DNA of 64,000 nucleotides from Tenacibaculum sp. SG-28 (lineage in GTDB: Bacteria > Bacteroidota > Bacteroidia > Flavobacteriales > Flavobacteriaceae), in contig NZ_MQVY01000003.1 in the NCBI RefSeq assembly GCF_002954385.1, positions 15,386 through 79,385 of the forward strand. The letters are read 5' to 3'. Each line of letters starts with the position of its first letter. The first letter of the stretch is position 1. This document shows, one piece after another, positions 1-11,922 of this stretch. The position numbers and the translations under genes were made by a program. Below the pieces are notes generated by a model, which was given only the letters and a program-made list of their open reading frames with translations, was not told the DNA's origin and searched no databases.

Positions 1-57
1 ATTAAACCTAACTATTGAATATGCGCAATTGCATATATTTACCTTTCAAATATAGTG

Positions 58-939
58 TTATTTCTTAATTAAGTCGAACGGACTTTTGATATTCGTAAGC
101 ATATCTGAGGCCACATGAGTATATACCTCAGTGGTCTTGCTTGAATTATGTCCTAGTAATTTTTGAATATACCGAAGATTTGTGCCATTTTCTAATAAAT
201 GAGTTGCAAAGGAATGTCGTAAAGTATGCACTGTGCCTGGCATTGTTATCTTTGCTTTGCGCTTCGACTTGTTAAAAATACTTCGAATACTACTAGTACT
301 ATATTGCTTTCCACTAATACCCTCAAACAACCACTTTTTTGGGGTGTATTGTTTGTAATAATTTCGCAATAAAAATAAAGCATTCTCCGACAACAAGGTG
401 ATCCTGTCTTTTTGACCTTTTCCATTTCGAACCCATATGCGCATGGTATCAGAATCGATATCCTTTATTTGTAAATTAACACATTCAGATATCCGCAAGC
501 CCGCACTGTATATAAGAGTTAAAATAGCTTTATGCTTCAGATTAGTAGTAGCATCTAGTAGATCTAATATTTGTTTTGTAGACAAAACACTAGGAAGACG
601 TTTGGGTTTCTTAGGACGTTCAAAATCATAATGTTCGGAAGGTTGCTTTAGAACCTTTTCTAAATAAAACTTAATTGCATTGATACTTTGGTTCTGAAAA
701 GAAATAGACTTGTGGAATTGTGTGACAAGCTTCGTATGGTACTCTTTAATAATCGAACTATTTATGGTATGCATAGGTCGAGGGTACATATGTTTTAAAA
801 ACAAAGTAAACATAAAGATATAAGATTTCTGGGTGCTTGCACTGTAATTTTTACGTAGTAAAACATCCTGCATGGCTGCAATAGCACAACGATAATCTTT
901 AGTAACGTAATTATTATGTTGATATCTAGACAAATACAT
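58..939 (-). CDS. Tyrosine recombinase / site-specific integrase
   Basis: A 293-residue phage-integrase-family recombinase that cuts and rejoins DNA through a tyrosine-DNA intermediate. It has an N-terminal SAM-like core-binding domain (about residues 20-100) and a C-terminal catalytic domain (about 115-285). The full catalytic set is visible: R149 in SAGLRISE, K174/K177 in GKGQKDR, H238 and R241 in HTLRHSFATHLLE, H264 in LLGH, and nucleophile Y273 in TTEVYTHV. It is therefore probably active. Its order and length fit XerC/D-like or integron-type integrases, but I cannot tell which from sequence alone. It is a second recombinase besides the XerC-type gene at 15413-16303. No cargo, att site or IS is visible beside it; it diverges from a small zinc-finger gene across 92 bp. 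The region before base 1 is unseen. Confidence 0.9.
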   Translation of the reverse strand: MYLSRYQHNNYVTKDYRCAIAAMQDVLLRKNYSASTQKSYIFMFTLFLKHMYPRPMHTINSSIIKEYHTKLVTQFHKSISFQNQSINAIKFYLEKVLKQPSEHYDFERPKKPKRLPSVLSTKQILDLLDATTNLKHKAILTLIYSAGLRISECVNLQIKDIDSDTMRIWVRNGKGQKDRITLLSENALFLLRNYYKQYTPKKWLFEGISGKQYSTSSIRSIFNKSKRKAKITMPGTVHTLRHSFATHLLENGTNLRYIQKLLGHNSSKTTEVYTHVASDMLTNIKSPFDLIKK

Positions 940-1031
940 ACTTCAAATATGTGTATTTTTACAACAACAACAATTTTATAAACGCTTAAATACATTTTTT
1001 CACGTTTATAAACATAAAAAAATGCTTTGCT

Positions 1032-1430
1032 ATGAAAACTAAAACATGCCTATCCTGTGGTAAAGAACTTACAGGAAGAATCGACAAAAAATTTTGCGAC
1101 ACCTATTGTAGAAATCAATTTCACAACAGAAACAAAGAAAAATATGAATATACCATTAAAGAAATAAATAAAATACTACGAAAAAACAGAAGAATTCTGG
1201 CGTATTTTTGTCCTAGCGGAAAAACAACCATTCGAAAAGAAATTGCACAAGAAATGGGTTATGATTTTTCTTATTTTACCAATGTGATAAAATTTAAATC
1301 TCAAAACTATTTTTTTTGTTACGATTATGGCTTCTATCCTTTTACCGATGTACATAAAATACGGAAACTAACCATCGTTCCCAAAGAAGCATCTATGGAA
1401 AATAAAACAGTAAGACTTTGGAGGGAATAA
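1032..1430 (+). CDS. Small conserved flavobacterial protein with N-terminal zinc-finger-like motif
   Basis: A 132-residue protein of unknown function. Residues 6-26 hold a four-cysteine pattern, CLSCGKEL followed by FCDTYC, which looks like a zinc ribbon or treble clef. The rest is basic, with a possible helix-turn segment (GKTTIRKEIAQEMG) and an aromatic stretch near residues 92-104 (NYFFCYDYGFYPF). The ATG at 1032 is the first in frame. A strong bidirectional terminator follows the stop at once. It diverges from the integrase gene. Resemblance to small zinc-finger proteins of Flavobacteriaceae is from memory; DNA or RNA binding is inference only. Confidence 0.7.
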   Translation: MKTKTCLSCGKELTGRIDKKFCDTYCRNQFHNRNKEKYEYTIKEINKILRKNRRILAYFCPSGKTTIRKEIAQEMGYDFSYFTNVIKFKSQNYFFCYDYGFYPFTDVHKIRKLTIVPKEASMENKTVRLWRE

Positions 1431-1459
1431 AAAAGAGACATTTCTATGTCTCTTTTTTT
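1429..1459. terminator. Bidirectional intrinsic terminator
   Basis: A perfect stem of AAAAGAGACA paired with TGTCTCTTTT around a 6-nt loop, with A and T tracts on both sides. It lies between the convergent zinc-finger gene and DUF3467 gene and can serve both strands. Confidence 0.85.
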
Positions 1460-1460
1460 A

Positions 1461-1772
1461 TTATGCTTCTCCTGTGGTTCCTCCGAAATTCATAGGAATT
1501 GGCGGGTGCTCATAATCTTTAATTTCACCGTTGTTTTGCTCAAACTTTTTAATGTTGTCTTGTAATGCTTTAGACAATCGTTTTGCGTGCTGCGGTGTTA
1601 ATATAATTCTTGATTTTACTTTCGCTTTCGGCACCCCTGGCATTATATTGATAAAATCTACAATAAATTCAGAAACCGAATGGTTTATTATTGCCAAGTT
1701 ACTATAGGTTCCTTCGGCAACCTCTTGATCTAATTCTATATTGAGTTGTGGTTCTTTTTTCGCGTTATCCAT
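1461..1772 (-). CDS. DUF3467 family protein
   Basis: A 103-residue protein matching DUF3467, a small family of unknown function. Recognisable segments are QLNIELDQEVAEGTYSNLA, EFIVDFINIMPGVPKAKVKS and RIILTPQHAKRLSKAL. It is acidic to neutral, with no signal peptide or membrane segment. It sits 66 bp downstream of rpoC, the usual flavobacterial position, and probably is co-transcribed at the end of the rpoBC operon because a strong terminator follows. Function is unknown; the position suggests only co-expression with RNA polymerase. Confidence 0.85.
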   Translation of the reverse strand: MDNAKKEPQLNIELDQEVAEGTYSNLAIINHSVSEFIVDFINIMPGVPKAKVKSRIILTPQHAKRLSKALQDNIKKFEQNNGEIKDYEHPPIPMNFGGTTGEA

Positions 1773-1838
1773 AATTTAAGTAATTTAAAAAGAAAGACCT
1801 CTGTAATAGAGGTCTTTACTTTGGTTATAACAGTAATT

Positions 1839-4800
1839 TTACAAACTGTTTTCTATCTCTTCTTTAGGACCTACAATTTGAGTATCGTAGCTACGCATAC
1901 CTGTACCTGCTGGAATTCGTTTACCAACAATTACATTTTCTTTCAATCCTTCTAAAGTATCTACTTTACCATTCACCGCTGCTTCGTTAAGTACTTTTGT
2001 AGTCTCCTGGAACGACGCTGCCGAAATAAATGACTTCGTTTGTAACGATGCTCTTGTAATACCCTGCAATACTTGTTCTGCAGTTGCTGGTTGCGCATCA
2101 CGAGCTACTACTAAGTTTTTGTCGGCTCTACGTAAAATAGAATTTTCATCTCTTAATTGACGTGCAGATACCATTTGACCTGGTTTTAGGTTTTCAGAAT
2201 CTCCAGCATCTTCTACAACCTTCATTCCGTAGATAGCATCATTTTGTTCAATAAAGTCATTTTTATGAATCAATTGATTTTCTAAGAATAGTGTATCTCC
2301 TGAATCGATAATTTTAACTTTACGCATCATTTGACGTACTACAACTTCAAAGTGCTTATCATTAATTTTCACCCCTTGTAAACGATATACTTCTTGTATT
2401 TCATTTACTAGGTATTCTTGTACCGCTGATGGGCCTTTTATATTAAGAATATCCGTAGGCGTTATGGCACCATCTGATAATGGCATTCCTGCTTTTATAA
2501 AGTCGTTTTCTTGCACTAATATCTGGTTCGATAACTTAATTAAGTATTTCTTAATCTCTCCTGTTTTCGATTCGATAATTATCTCACGGTTACCTCTTTT
2601 AATCTTACCAAAAGAAACAACACCGTCAATTTGTGCAACAACCGCCGGATTAGAAGGATTACGCGCCTCAAATAATTCAGTTACACGTGGTAAACCTCCT
2701 GTAATATCCCCAGCTTTACCTGATTTACGAGGAATCTTAACTAAAGTCTTTCCTGCTTCTACGTATCCCCATCGTCTACTATTAAGTGTGCTCCTACTGG
2801 TAAACTATATGAACGTAAAGCATTGCCATCTACATCTTCGATAATTAAAGAAGCAATAATCTTCTTGTTCTTAGAATCTGTGATAACTTTTTCCTGGAAA
2901 CCAGTTTGCTCGTCAATCTCTACTGTGTAGTTTACACCTTGTTCTAAATTGCTAAATTTAACCTTACCAGAGAATTCAGAAACGATAACACCATTAAATG
3001 GATCCCATTGACAAACAACATCTCCTTTCTTGATCTCTTTTCTATCTTTATCGAAGATGATAGATCCGTAAGGTATATTATTTGTACTTCTGGTGATACC
3101 AGTTTTAGTATCTGTAATTTTGATTTCCGCAGTACGAGAAATAACTATTTCTACCTCTTCTCCTGCAGCATCTTTACCTTTAACTGTTCTTAGGTCGTCG
3201 ATGGTAACTTTACCATCAAACTTGGCGATAAGCTTATTGTCTTCGGAAATATTTCCTGCAACCCCACCAACGTGGAACGTACGAAGTGTTAACTGTGTAC
3301 CAGGCTCTCCAATAGACTGCGCTGCAATTACACCAACTGCTTCTCCAATTTGTACTTTCTTACCGGTAGATAAACTTTGTCCGTAACATTTAGCACATAT
3401 ACCTCGTTTAGATTCACAAGTTAATGCAGAACGCACCTCTACTCGATCAATACCAGCTTCTTCGATTACATCTGCTAATTTCGGTGTAATTAACTCTCCT
3501 GCAGGAACTAATACTTCTTCAGTTCTTGGTCGGAACACATCATGCAATGCAGTTCGACCTGAGATGCGATCGCTAATAGACTCTACAATTTCATCGTTTT
3601 TCTTTAACGGTGTAACTTCTAAACCTCGTAAAGTACCACAATCGTCTTCGTTAATAATTACATCTTGCGAAACATCAACCAAACGACGTGTTAAATATCC
3701 TGCATCTGCTGTTTTTAATGCCGTATCGGCAAGACCTTTACGAGCACCGTGCGTAGAAATAAAGTATTCTAAAATTGATAATCCTTCTTTAAAGTTAGAT
3801 AAAATCGGGTTTTCAATAATTTCTCCACCTCCTGCAGTAGATTTCTTTGGTTTTGCCATCAGACCACGCATACCGGTTAACTGACGAATCTGTTCTTTAG
3901 ATCCACGTGCACCAGAATCTAACATCATAAATACAGAGTTAAATCCTTGTTGGTCTTCACGCAAACGCTTCATCGACAACTCGGTTAATTCGTTATTGGT
4001 TCTACCCCAAATATCAATAACCTGATTGTAACGCTCTTTTTGCGTAAGCATACCCATATTATAGTTCATGATAATGCCATCTACCTCTTTGTTAGCATCG
4101 GCAATCATCGTGTGCTTTTCTTGTGGAATAATAATATCCCCTAAAGAGAAGGATAAACCACCTTGGAAAGCAAATTTATATCCCATGTCTTTGATAGAAT
4201 CTAAGAACTTTCCTACCGAAGGTATATCGGTTACCTTTAAGATTCGACCAATAATACCACGAAGTGATTTTTTAGTTAAAACCTCATTGATATACCCTGC
4301 TTGTTCTGGTACTACCTCGTTAAATAATACTCTACCTACAGTGGTTTCAATTATGGTATCTACTAATTCTCCGTTTTCGTTTAAGTCTTTGGTTCTAACT
4401 TTTATTCCTGCATTTAGGTTAACACGCTCTTCGTTATAAGCAATAGTTACCTCTTCTGGTGAATAAAAAGTTAGGCCTTCTCCCTGAATTGGAACTTCTG
4501 GAGTAGACTTGCGCTCTTTGGTCATATAGTACAATCCTAAAACCATATCCTGTGATGGTACCGTAATTGGAGCACCGTTGGCCGGATTTAGAATATTATG
4601 CGACGCTAGCATTAATAGTTGCGCCTCTAAAATAGCCTCTGGTCCTAAAGGTAAGTGCACCGCCATTTGATCCCCATCAAAATCGGCATTAAAGGCCGTA
4701 CATACTAGCGGGTGTAAACGAATCGCTTTTCCTTCAATTAATTTTGGCTGGAATGCTTGAATACCTAAACGGTGTAAGGTAGGAGCACGGTTTAATAAAA

Positions 4801-6112
4801 CTGGGTGTCCTTTAATTACGTTCTCTAAGATATCCCAAACTACTGGCTCTTTTCTATCTATAATTTTCTTAGCAGATTTTACCGTCTTTACAATACCTCT
4901 TTCAATTAATTTACGAATTACAAAAGGCTTGTATAATTCGGCTGCCATATCTTTTGGCAATCCACATTCGAATAATTTTAATTCTGGTCCAACAACAATT
5001 ACCGAACGCGCAGAGTAATCCACACGCTTCCCTAATAAGTTTTGACGGAAACGACCTTGTTTTCCTTTCAAACTATCCGATAATGATTTTAATGGACGGT
5101 TAGATTCTGTCTTTACTGCAGAAGCTTTACGCGTGTTATCAAATAAAGAATCTACAGATTCTTGTAACATACGTTTCTCGTTACGTAAAATAACCTCTGG
5201 TGCTTTAATCTCCATTAATCGTTTTAAACGATTGTTACGAATAATTACACGACGATATAAGTCATTTAAGTCTGAAGTAGCAAAACGACCTCCATCTAAT
5301 GGCACTAAAGGACGTAATTCTGGTGGAATAACAGGAATCGCTTTCATGATCATCCACTCCGGATTGTTTTCTCTATTTTTCTGAGAATCTCTAAATGCTT
5401 CTACAACATTTAAACGCTTTAAAGCTTCGTTTTTACGTTGCTTTGACGTTTCGGTATTTGCTTTATGACGCAGTTGGTAGGACAGTTCATCTAAATCGAT
5501 TCGCTCTAACAAATCAATCAAACATTCTGCCCCCATTTTAGCGATGAACTTATTCGGATCAGAATCCTCTAGGTACATATTGTCCTGTGGAAGTTCATCC
5601 ATGATATCCAAGTACTCTTCTTCCGTAAGGAAATCCATCTTTTGTAACGGCTCTCCTTCGGCGTTTTTAGCAATACCTGGTTGAATTACTACGTAGCGTT
5701 CGTAGTAAATAATCATGTCTAATTTTTTTGATGGTAACCCTAAAAGATATCCCATTTTATTCGGTAATGATCTGAAATACCAAATGTGTGCAACAGGAAC
5801 TACTAAGTTGATGTGACCTACTCTATCTCTACGAACTTTTTTCTCCGTTACTTCAACTCCACATCGATCACATACGATACCTTTGTATCGTATTCTTTTG
5901 TATTTACCACAAGCACACTCGTAGTCTTTTACAGGACCAAAGATACGCTCACAAAATAAACCATCCCTTTCTGGTTTATGCGTACGATAGTTAATTGTTT
6001 CTGGTTTTAAAACCTCACCTCTAGACGCTTCTAGAATAGATTCTGGTGATGCTAAACCAATTGAAATTTTGTTAAACTTCTTAACAGTGTATTTTTCGTT
6101 TTTTCTTGCCAT
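1839..6112 (-). CDS. rpoC: DNA-directed RNA polymerase subunit beta' (one apparent frameshift)
   Basis: Largest subunit of RNA polymerase, carrying the active-site magnesium. The catalytic NADFDGD motif is at residues 475-481, and the N-terminal zinc site shows [20 protein letters not shown]. The frame is broken near 2756-2762: the first part ends in [16 protein letters not shown] and a stop. Adding one base (probably GG read as G) gives [18 protein letters not shown] and runs into the downstream part without another stop. The repaired gene has 1424 residues, the normal Bacteroidota length. As rpoC is essential and single-copy, the break is most likely a sequencing error. It follows rpoB by 97 bp in the same operon. 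Confidence 0.97.
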
Positions 6113-6209
6113 AATAATGGATTCGAATTAAAATTAGCGTCTTATACAAGACTAATATTGAAAAAATGATTTGCCTCAGTGTATCGAACACCAAGGCATT
6201 TCACTGTGA

Positions 6210-9200
6210 TTATTCTTCTAATTTAACGTCTAAACCTAAACCTTTCAGTTCGTGCATTAAAACATTAAATGATTCTGGTAAACCTGGCTCTGGCATTGCG
6301 TCTCCTTTTACAATACTTTCATAAGTTTTCGCTCTACCTAATACGTCATCCGACTTAACCGTTAAGATTTCACGTAAGATACTTGATGCACCATATGCTT
6401 CAAGTGCCCAAACTTCCATCTCTCCAAAACGCTGTCCTCCAAATTGTGCTTTACCTCCAAGAGGCTGTTGTGTAATTAATGAGTAAGGTCCGATAGAACG
6501 CGCGTGCATTTTATCCTCAATCATGTGACCTAATTTAATCATGTATATAACACCAACGGTTGCAGGCTGGTCGAAACGTTTTCCTGTTCCTCCGTCATAT
6601 AAATAGGTATGTCCGAACCTAGGAATAGAAGCTTCGTCTGTTAAGGCATTAATTTGCTCTAGAGATGCGCCATCAAATATTGGTGTCGCATATTTCTGAT
6701 CTAATTTTTGGCCTGCCCATCCAAGAACAGTTTCATAAATCTGACCGATGTTCATACGAGAAGGTACTCCTAATGGATTCAATACGATATCCACTGGTGT
6801 TCCATCTTCTAAGAACGGCATGTCTTCCTGACGAACGATACGAGCAACAATACCCTTGTTTCCGTGACGTCCTGCCATTTTATCTCCTACTTTTAACTTA
6901 CGCTTCTTGGCTACATAAATTTTAGCTAACTTTAAGATACCAGCTGGTAATTCGTCTCCTACTGAAATGGTAAATTTCTCACGACGTAATACCCCTTGTA
7001 AATCGTTAACTTTAATTTTGTAGTTGTGAACGAGTTCTACAACTAAGCTGTTTAAATCTTTATCGGTAGTCCAGGTTCCGTGTAAATGCACAAAATCTTC
7101 TACAGAGTTTAGCATTTTCTGCGTAAACTTTTTACCTTTTGGTAAAACTTCTTCTCCTAAGTCGTTGTAAACTCCCTGTGAAGTTTTTCCGGTAACTAGA
7201 TTAAATAGCTTGTCAATTAAACTGTTTTTTAAAGCATCGAACTTAGAAACATAAGATGCTTCTAATACAGCAATTGCTTCTTTATCACGAGCACGCTTAT
7301 TTTTATCTTTAACCGCGCGTTTGAATAACTTTTTATTAATTACTACACCGCGTAAAGAGGGCGAGGCTTTTAAAGATGCATCTTTTACATCCCCAGCTTT
7401 GTCTCCGAATATAGCACGTAATAATTTCTCTTCTGGTGTAGGATCAGATTCTCCTTTTGGAGTAATCTTACCAATTAAAATATCTCCCGGATTCACCTCT
7501 GCACCAACGCGAATCATTCCGTTTTCGTCAAGATCTTTTGTTGCCTCTTCCGAAACGTTTGGAATATCATTGGTTAATTCTTCTGCTCCTAATTTTGTAT
7601 CTCTAACATCTAGAGAATATTCATCAATGTGGATAGAAGTAAAGATATCTTCACGAACTACTTTTTCAGAAATTACAATCGCATCCTCAAAGTTATACCC
7701 TTTCCAAGGCATAAAGGCAACTTTCATATTTCTACCTAAGGCTAATTCTCCTTTTTGAGTTGCATATCCTTCACAAAGTACTTGTCCTTCTTCTACTCTA
7801 TCACCAACTTTTACAATTGGCTTTAAGTTAATATTAGTACCCTGATTGGTTTTTCTAAATTTAATTAAATCGTATGACTTTTCGTCCGAATCAAAACTAA
7901 CCATTCGTTCCTCTTCTGTTCTGTCATACTTAATGGTTATTTTGTTAGCGTCTACGTATTCAACGACACCAGCACCTTCGGCATTGATTAGAATTCGAGA
8001 ATCTTTTGCTACTCTTCTTTCTAGTCCGGTACCAACAATTGGTGATTCAGGACGTAATAACGGTACGGCCTGACGCATCATGTTAGATCCCATCAAGGCA
8101 CGGTTTGCGTCATCGTGTTCTAAGAATGGAATTAAAGATGCAGAAATCGAAGCAATTTGGTTTGGCGCCACGTCCATATAATTTACAGCTTCAGGGCTTT
8201 CCACTGGGAAGTCCCCTTCCTCACGTGCAATAACTCTTTCCGATTCTATAGTTCCAGAATCAGAAACAGGAAGGTTAGATTGGGCAATTTTCATCCCTTC
8301 TTCTTCTTCCGCACTCAAGTAAATAGGTTCTTCAGATGCAACCACACCGCCGGTCACCTTTTTATATGGTGTTTCAATAAATCCAAGGTTATTAACCTTT
8401 GCAAACACAGCAAGGGAAGATATCAAACCAATGTTTGGTCCTTCTGGTGTTTCAATAGGACACAAACGACCGTAATGTGTGTAGTGAACATCACGTACCT
8501 CAAAACCAGCTCTTTCTCGCGATAAACCTCCAGGTCCTAAAGCGGATAAACGACGCTTGTGAGTAATTTCAGCCAATGGGTTTGTTTGGTCCATAAACTG
8601 TGATAACTGATTGGTACCAAAGAACGAATTAATTACCGAAGACAGGGTCTTAGCGTTAATCAAATCGATAGGTGTAAATACCTCGTTATCGCGAACATTC
8701 ATACGTTCACGTATCGTACGGGCCATTCGTGCTAAACCTACACCGAACTGTCCCGCTAATTGCTCTCCTACAGTTCTAACACGACGGTTAGATAGGTGAT
8801 CGATATCATCTACTTCAGCCTTAGAATTAATAAGCTCAATTAAGTACTTGATGATGGTAATAATATCGTTTTTGGTAAGTACTTTTTGATCTAGAGCTTC
8901 ATCCAAACCAAGTTTAGTATTCATTCTAAAACGACCTACTTCTCCTAAGCTGTAACGTTGTTCCGAGAAAAACAATTTATCAATAATACCACGCGCAGTT
9001 TCCTCATCTGGCGGTTCTGCATTACGTAATTGTCTGTAGATGTGCTCTACTGCTTCTTTCTCAGAATTGGTAGGATCTTTTTGTAATGTATTGTGAATGA
9101 TGGCATAATCGGCAAGCAAATTGTCTTCTTTGTGTAAAAGAATAGTTTTGGCGCCTGCTTCGATTATATCGTCAATATGCTCTTTTTCTAAGATCGTATC

Positions 9201-10019
9201 GCGGTCGAAAATTATTTCATTTCTTTCAATAGATACCACTTCTCCAGTATCCTCATCTACAAAATCTTCATGCCAAGTTTTAAGAACTCTAGCTGCTAAT
9301 TTTCTTCCTAGTACCTTCTTTAATCCTGCTTTAGAAACTTTTACTTCTTCTGCTAAATCAAAGATTTCAAGAATATCTTTATCTCTTTCAAAACCAATGG
9401 CTCTGAATAACGTTGTTACTGGTAATTTTTTCTTTCTATCAATGTAGGCATACATTACCTGATTGATATCGGTTGCGAATTCTATCCATGAACCTTTAAA
9501 CGGAATAACTCTTGCGGAGTATAGTTTTGTTCCGTTAGCGTGGAAAGACTGGCCAAAGAATACACCTGGTGAACGGTGTAATTGCGATACTACAACACGT
9601 TCTGCTCCGTTTATAATAAAAGTACCGGAGTTCGTCATGTAAGGTATTGTTCCTAAATAAACATCTTGAACAATAGTTTCGAAGTCTTCGTGTTCCGGAT
9701 CAGTACAATATAACTTTAAACGCGCTTTTAAAGGTACACTATGTGTTAAACCTCGCTCGATACATTCTTGAATGCTATACCTTGGCGGGTCAACAAAATA
9801 GTCTAAAAATTCTAATACAAATTGATTACGAGTATCCGTAATCGGAAAGTTGTCCATGAAAGTTTTATACAAACCTTCATTACCACGCTCATCTGCTTTT
9901 GTTTGTAGCTGAAAAAAATCTTGGAATGATTTTACCTGAATATCTAAGAAGTCCGGGTAATCAGCTCCTAATTTTGATGATGCGAAGTTAATTCTTTCAG
10001 TAGTGTTTATCGTTGCCAA
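6210..10019 (-). CDS. rpoB: DNA-directed RNA polymerase subunit beta
   Basis: Second-largest RNA polymerase subunit, 1269 residues and intact. Conserved blocks include the rifampicin-region segment [18 protein letters not shown], then [19 protein letters not shown] and [16 protein letters not shown] [16 protein letters not shown], and the C-terminal [20 protein letters not shown]. It lies between rplL (232 bp upstream) and rpoC. The long leader contains three consecutive hairpins (see 10054-10112), so separate control from the ribosomal protein genes is possible. Confidence 0.98.
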   Translation of the reverse strand: MATINTTERINFASSKLGADYPDFLDIQVKSFQDFFQLQTKADERGNEGLYKTFMDNFPITDTRNQFVLEFLDYFVDPPRYSIQECIERGLTHSVPLKARLKLYCTDPEHEDFETIVQDVYLGTIPYMTNSGTFIINGAERVVVSQLHRSPGVFFGQSFHANGTKLYSARVIPFKGSWIEFATDINQVMYAYIDRKKKLPVTTLFRAIGFERDKDILEIFDLAEEVKVSKAGLKKVLGRKLAARVLKTWHEDFVDEDTGEVVSIERNEIIFDRDTILEKEHIDDIIEAGAKTILLHKEDNLLADYAIIHNTLQKDPTNSEKEAVEHIYRQLRNAEPPDEETARGIIDKLFFSEQRYSLGEVGRFRMNTKLGLDEALDQKVLTKNDIITIIKYLIELINSKAEVDDIDHLSNRRVRTVGEQLAGQFGVGLARMARTIRERMNVRDNEVFTPIDLINAKTLSSVINSFFGTNQLSQFMDQTNPLAEITHKRRLSALGPGGLSRERAGFEVRDVHYTHYGRLCPIETPEGPNIGLISSLAVFAKVNNLGFIETPYKKVTGGVVASEEPIYLSAEEEEGMKIAQSNLPVSDSGTIESERVIAREEGDFPVESPEAVNYMDVAPNQIASISASLIPFLEHDDANRALMGSNMMRQAVPLLRPESPIVGTGLERRVAKDSRILINAEGAGVVEYVDANKITIKYDRTEEERMVSFDSDEKSYDLIKFRKTNQGTNINLKPIVKVGDRVEEGQVLCEGYATQKGELALGRNMKVAFMPWKGYNFEDAIVISEKVVREDIFTSIHIDEYSLDVRDTKLGAEELTNDIPNVSEEATKDLDENGMIRVGAEVNPGDILIGKITPKGESDPTPEEKLLRAIFGDKAGDVKDASLKASPSLRGVVINKKLFKRAVKDKNKRARDKEAIAVLEASYVSKFDALKNSLIDKLFNLVTGKTSQGVYNDLGEEVLPKGKKFTQKMLNSVEDFVHLHGTWTTDKDLNSLVVELVHNYKIKVNDLQGVLRREKFTISVGDELPAGILKLAKIYVAKKRKLKVGDKMAGRHGNKGIVARIVRQEDMPFLEDGTPVDIVLNPLGVPSRMNIGQIYETVLGWAGQKLDQKYATPIFDGASLEQINALTDEASIPRFGHTYLYDGGTGKRFDQPATVGVIYMIKLGHMIEDKMHARSIGPYSLITQQPLGGKAQFGGQRFGEMEVWALEAYGASSILREILTVKSDDVLGRAKTYESIVKGDAMPEPGLPESFNVLMHELKGLGLDVKLEE

Positions 10020-10053
10020 AAGAGATACTATTTTTAAATTAAAAATATATTTT

Positions 10054-10112
10054 TTGAAACTAAGCGTTTCAACAATGCAATTTTAATTGCAATAACCGAT
10101 TAAAAATCAGTT
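10054..10112 (-). promoter_or_regulatory. Three tandem stem-loops in the rpoB leader
   Basis: Three hairpins follow each other just before rpoB. The first (10054-10072) pairs TTGAAAC with GTTTCAA around TAAGC. The second (10076-10091) is TGCAATT-TT-AATTGCA. The third (10094-10112) pairs AACCGATT with AATCAGTT around AAA with one mismatch. Bacteria often control rpoBC separately from rplJL by attenuation or processing in this gap; that this leader does so is inference. Confidence 0.5.
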
Positions 10113-10227
10113 AATTATAGTCGAACAATCACAAATATGATCATGTGATGAGAAAAGAACGAATATATACACAAAATGGTTTAGGACTAAAAACTAAGTT
10201 TCTAGTACCTAAACCTTTATTGTTTAT

Positions 10228-10243
10228 CCCGCCTTAAAACGGG
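10228..10243 (-). terminator. Weak hairpin after rplL, possible attenuator
   Basis: CCCG pairs with CGGG around an 8-nt loop, extended on both sides by TAT/ATA after a bulge. It lies 9 bp past the rplL stop and has no real U tract, so it may be a partial terminator or a processing site rather than a full stop. Confidence 0.3.
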
Positions 10244-10251
10244 CATAAGTA

Positions 10252-10626
10252 TTACTTAAGCTCTACTTCAGCTCCTGCTTCTTCTAAAGACTTTTTAAGA
10301 CCTTCAGCCTCATCTTTAGATACTGCTTCTTTGATTGGTGCTGGTGCACTATCTACGATAGCTTTAGCATCTTTTAATCCTAATCCAGTTAATTCTTTTA
10401 CTAACTTAACTACTGCTAACTTAGATCCTCCTGGAGCTTTTAAGATTACATCAAATTCAGTTTTTTCTTCAGCTGCATCTCCACCACCTGCTGCTGGACC
10501 TGCTACTGCTACAGCTGCTGCTGCTGGCTCAATACCATACTCATCTTTTAAAATATCAGCTAATTCATTAACTTCTTTTACTGTTAAGTTAACTAATTGT
10601 TCTGCGAAATCTTTTAAATCTGCCAT
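10252..10626 (-). CDS. rplL: 50S ribosomal protein L7/L12
   Basis: A 124-residue stalk protein that binds elongation factors on the ribosome. The N-terminal dimerisation helix region is followed by an Ala/Gly-rich hinge (about residues 34-52, [15 protein letters not shown]) and the conserved globular domain with [29 protein letters not shown] and the C-terminal [10 protein letters not shown]. It follows rplJ by 49 bp in the operon. It is well formed and has no unusual features. Confidence 0.97.
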   Translation of the reverse strand: MADLKDFAEQLVNLTVKEVNELADILKDEYGIEPAAAAVAVAGPAAGGGDAAEEKTEFDVILKAPGGSKLAVVKLVKELTGLGLKDAKAIVDSAPAPIKEAVSKDEAEGLKKSLEEAGAEVELK

Positions 10627-10675
10627 TTTAATTGTTTTTGAAAATTTTAATATATTAGTTTATTAGTGCGCTTGT

Positions 10676-11191
10676 TTACTTTTCAGATAAAGTTTTTAAG
10701 ATACCTGATAACTTACCACCACCTGATTGAAGTGCTGAAACAACATTCTTCGCTGGTGATTGTAACAATCCGATGATATCTCCAATAAGTTCCTCTCTAG
10801 ACTTGATGTTAACAAGAGCGTCTAGTTGGTCGTCTCCAACGTAAACAGCTTCCTCTACATAAGCACCTTTTAATAAAGGTTTATCTGATTTCTTACGGAA
10901 CTCTTTAATTACTTTTGCCGGTGCATTAGATGCTTCAGCAATTAACATAGATGTATTACCTTTTAAAACGTCTGGTAATTCTCCAAAATCTTTATCAGAA
11001 GCCTCCATTGCCTTTGACAACAATGTATTCTTCACAACGGCTAATTGTACATTTGCTTTGAAACAAGCTCTACGTAAATTAGAGGTTGTAATTGCATCTA
11101 AACCAGAAATATCTGCTAAATAGATGGTGTTCGTATCTGCTAATTGTGCAGTTAAATCTTGTATTACTTGTGATTTTTCCTCTCTAGTCAT
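10676..11191 (-). CDS. rplJ: 50S ribosomal protein L10
   Basis: A 171-residue protein that anchors L7/L12 dimers to the ribosomal stalk. Family segments seen are NTIYLADISGLDA, LRRACFKANVQLAVVKNTLL and the C-terminal helix region (SPAKNVVSALQSGGGKLSGIL) that carries L7/L12. It lies 21 bp after rplA and 49 bp before rplL, so they form one transcript. In other bacteria L10 represses its own operon through the leader; no clear L10 site could be identified here. Confidence 0.97.
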   Translation of the reverse strand: MTREEKSQVIQDLTAQLADTNTIYLADISGLDAITTSNLRRACFKANVQLAVVKNTLLSKAMEASDKDFGELPDVLKGNTSMLIAEASNAPAKVIKEFRKKSDKPLLKGAYVEEAVYVGDDQLDALVNIKSREELIGDIIGLLQSPAKNVVSALQSGGGKLSGILKTLSEK

Positions 11192-11212
11192 GGTTTAAAA
11201 GTTTTAAATGCC

Positions 11213-11905
11213 TTATGATAAAGATTTTTCATCTATTGCAATACTCGGACTCATCGTAGAAGACATAAAAATGCTCTTGATGTATGTTCCTTTAGCTGCA
11301 GTTGGCTTTAATTTAATAAGTGTTTGTATTAACTCATTGGCGTTCTCTTCAATCTTGGCAGCATCAAAAGAAGCTTTACCAACTGCTGCATGTACAATAC
11401 CAGTTTTGTCAACTTTAAAGTCGATCTTACCAGCTTTAACTTCTTGTACTGCTTTAGAGACATCCATAGTTACCGTACCTGTTTTAGGGTTAGGCATTAA
11501 ACCTCTTGGCCCTAAAATACGACCTAAAGGACCTAATTTACCCATAACACTAGGCATCGTGATGATCACATCCACATCTGTCCATCCTCCTTTAATTTTT
11601 TGAAGGTATTCGTCTAATCCAACATAATCAGCACCAGCTGCTTGTGCTTCTGCTTCTTTATCTGGAGTAACTAATGCTAAAACCTTTACATCCTTACCAG
11701 TTCCGTGTGGTAAAGTTACCACACCACGTACCATTTGATTCGCTTTACGTGGATCTACACCCAAACGAACTGCTAAATCAACAGATGCATCAAATTTTAC
11801 AGTAGTAATATCTTTTACTAAGGCTGCTGCTTCTTTTAAATTATAAACCTTAGAGCTATCAACTTTAGCACGAGCTTCTTTCTGTTTTTTAGTCAATCTT
11901 GCCAT
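11213..11905 (-). CDS. rplA: 50S ribosomal protein L1
   Basis: A 230-residue large-subunit protein of the L1 stalk near the E site. Typical segments are [33 protein letters not shown], the [18 protein letters not shown] signature at about residues 126-143, and [17 protein letters not shown] near the end. It lies 17 bp after rplK. L1 also acts as a translational repressor of rplKA in other bacteria. Confidence 0.97.
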   Translation of the reverse strand: MARLTKKQKEARAKVDSSKVYNLKEAAALVKDITTVKFDASVDLAVRLGVDPRKANQMVRGVVTLPHGTGKDVKVLALVTPDKEAEAQAAGADYVGLDEYLQKIKGGWTDVDVIITMPSVMGKLGPLGRILGPRGLMPNPKTGTVTMDVSKAVQEVKAGKIDFKVDKTGIVHAAVGKASFDAAKIEENANELIQTLIKLKPTAAKGTYIKSIFMSSTMSPSIAIDEKSLS

Positions 11906-11922
11906 TTCTAATCTCTTTTAGT

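Noticed and set aside
19..36. TATGC-N6-GCATA near base 20 as another MarR site
   Set aside because: The spacing is 6 instead of 2 and it lies after the integrase stop, not before a gene.
2517..2758. rpoC as two genes or a natural split of the beta' subunit
   Set aside because: One added base joins the parts without any stop and gives the standard length; no new start or RNA-binding linker is present between them.
3008..9447. Many open frames on the plus strand opposite rpoC and rpoB, up to 145 codons
   Set aside because: They lie wholly inside strongly conserved minus-strand genes, match no family and arise from codon bias on the opposite strand.
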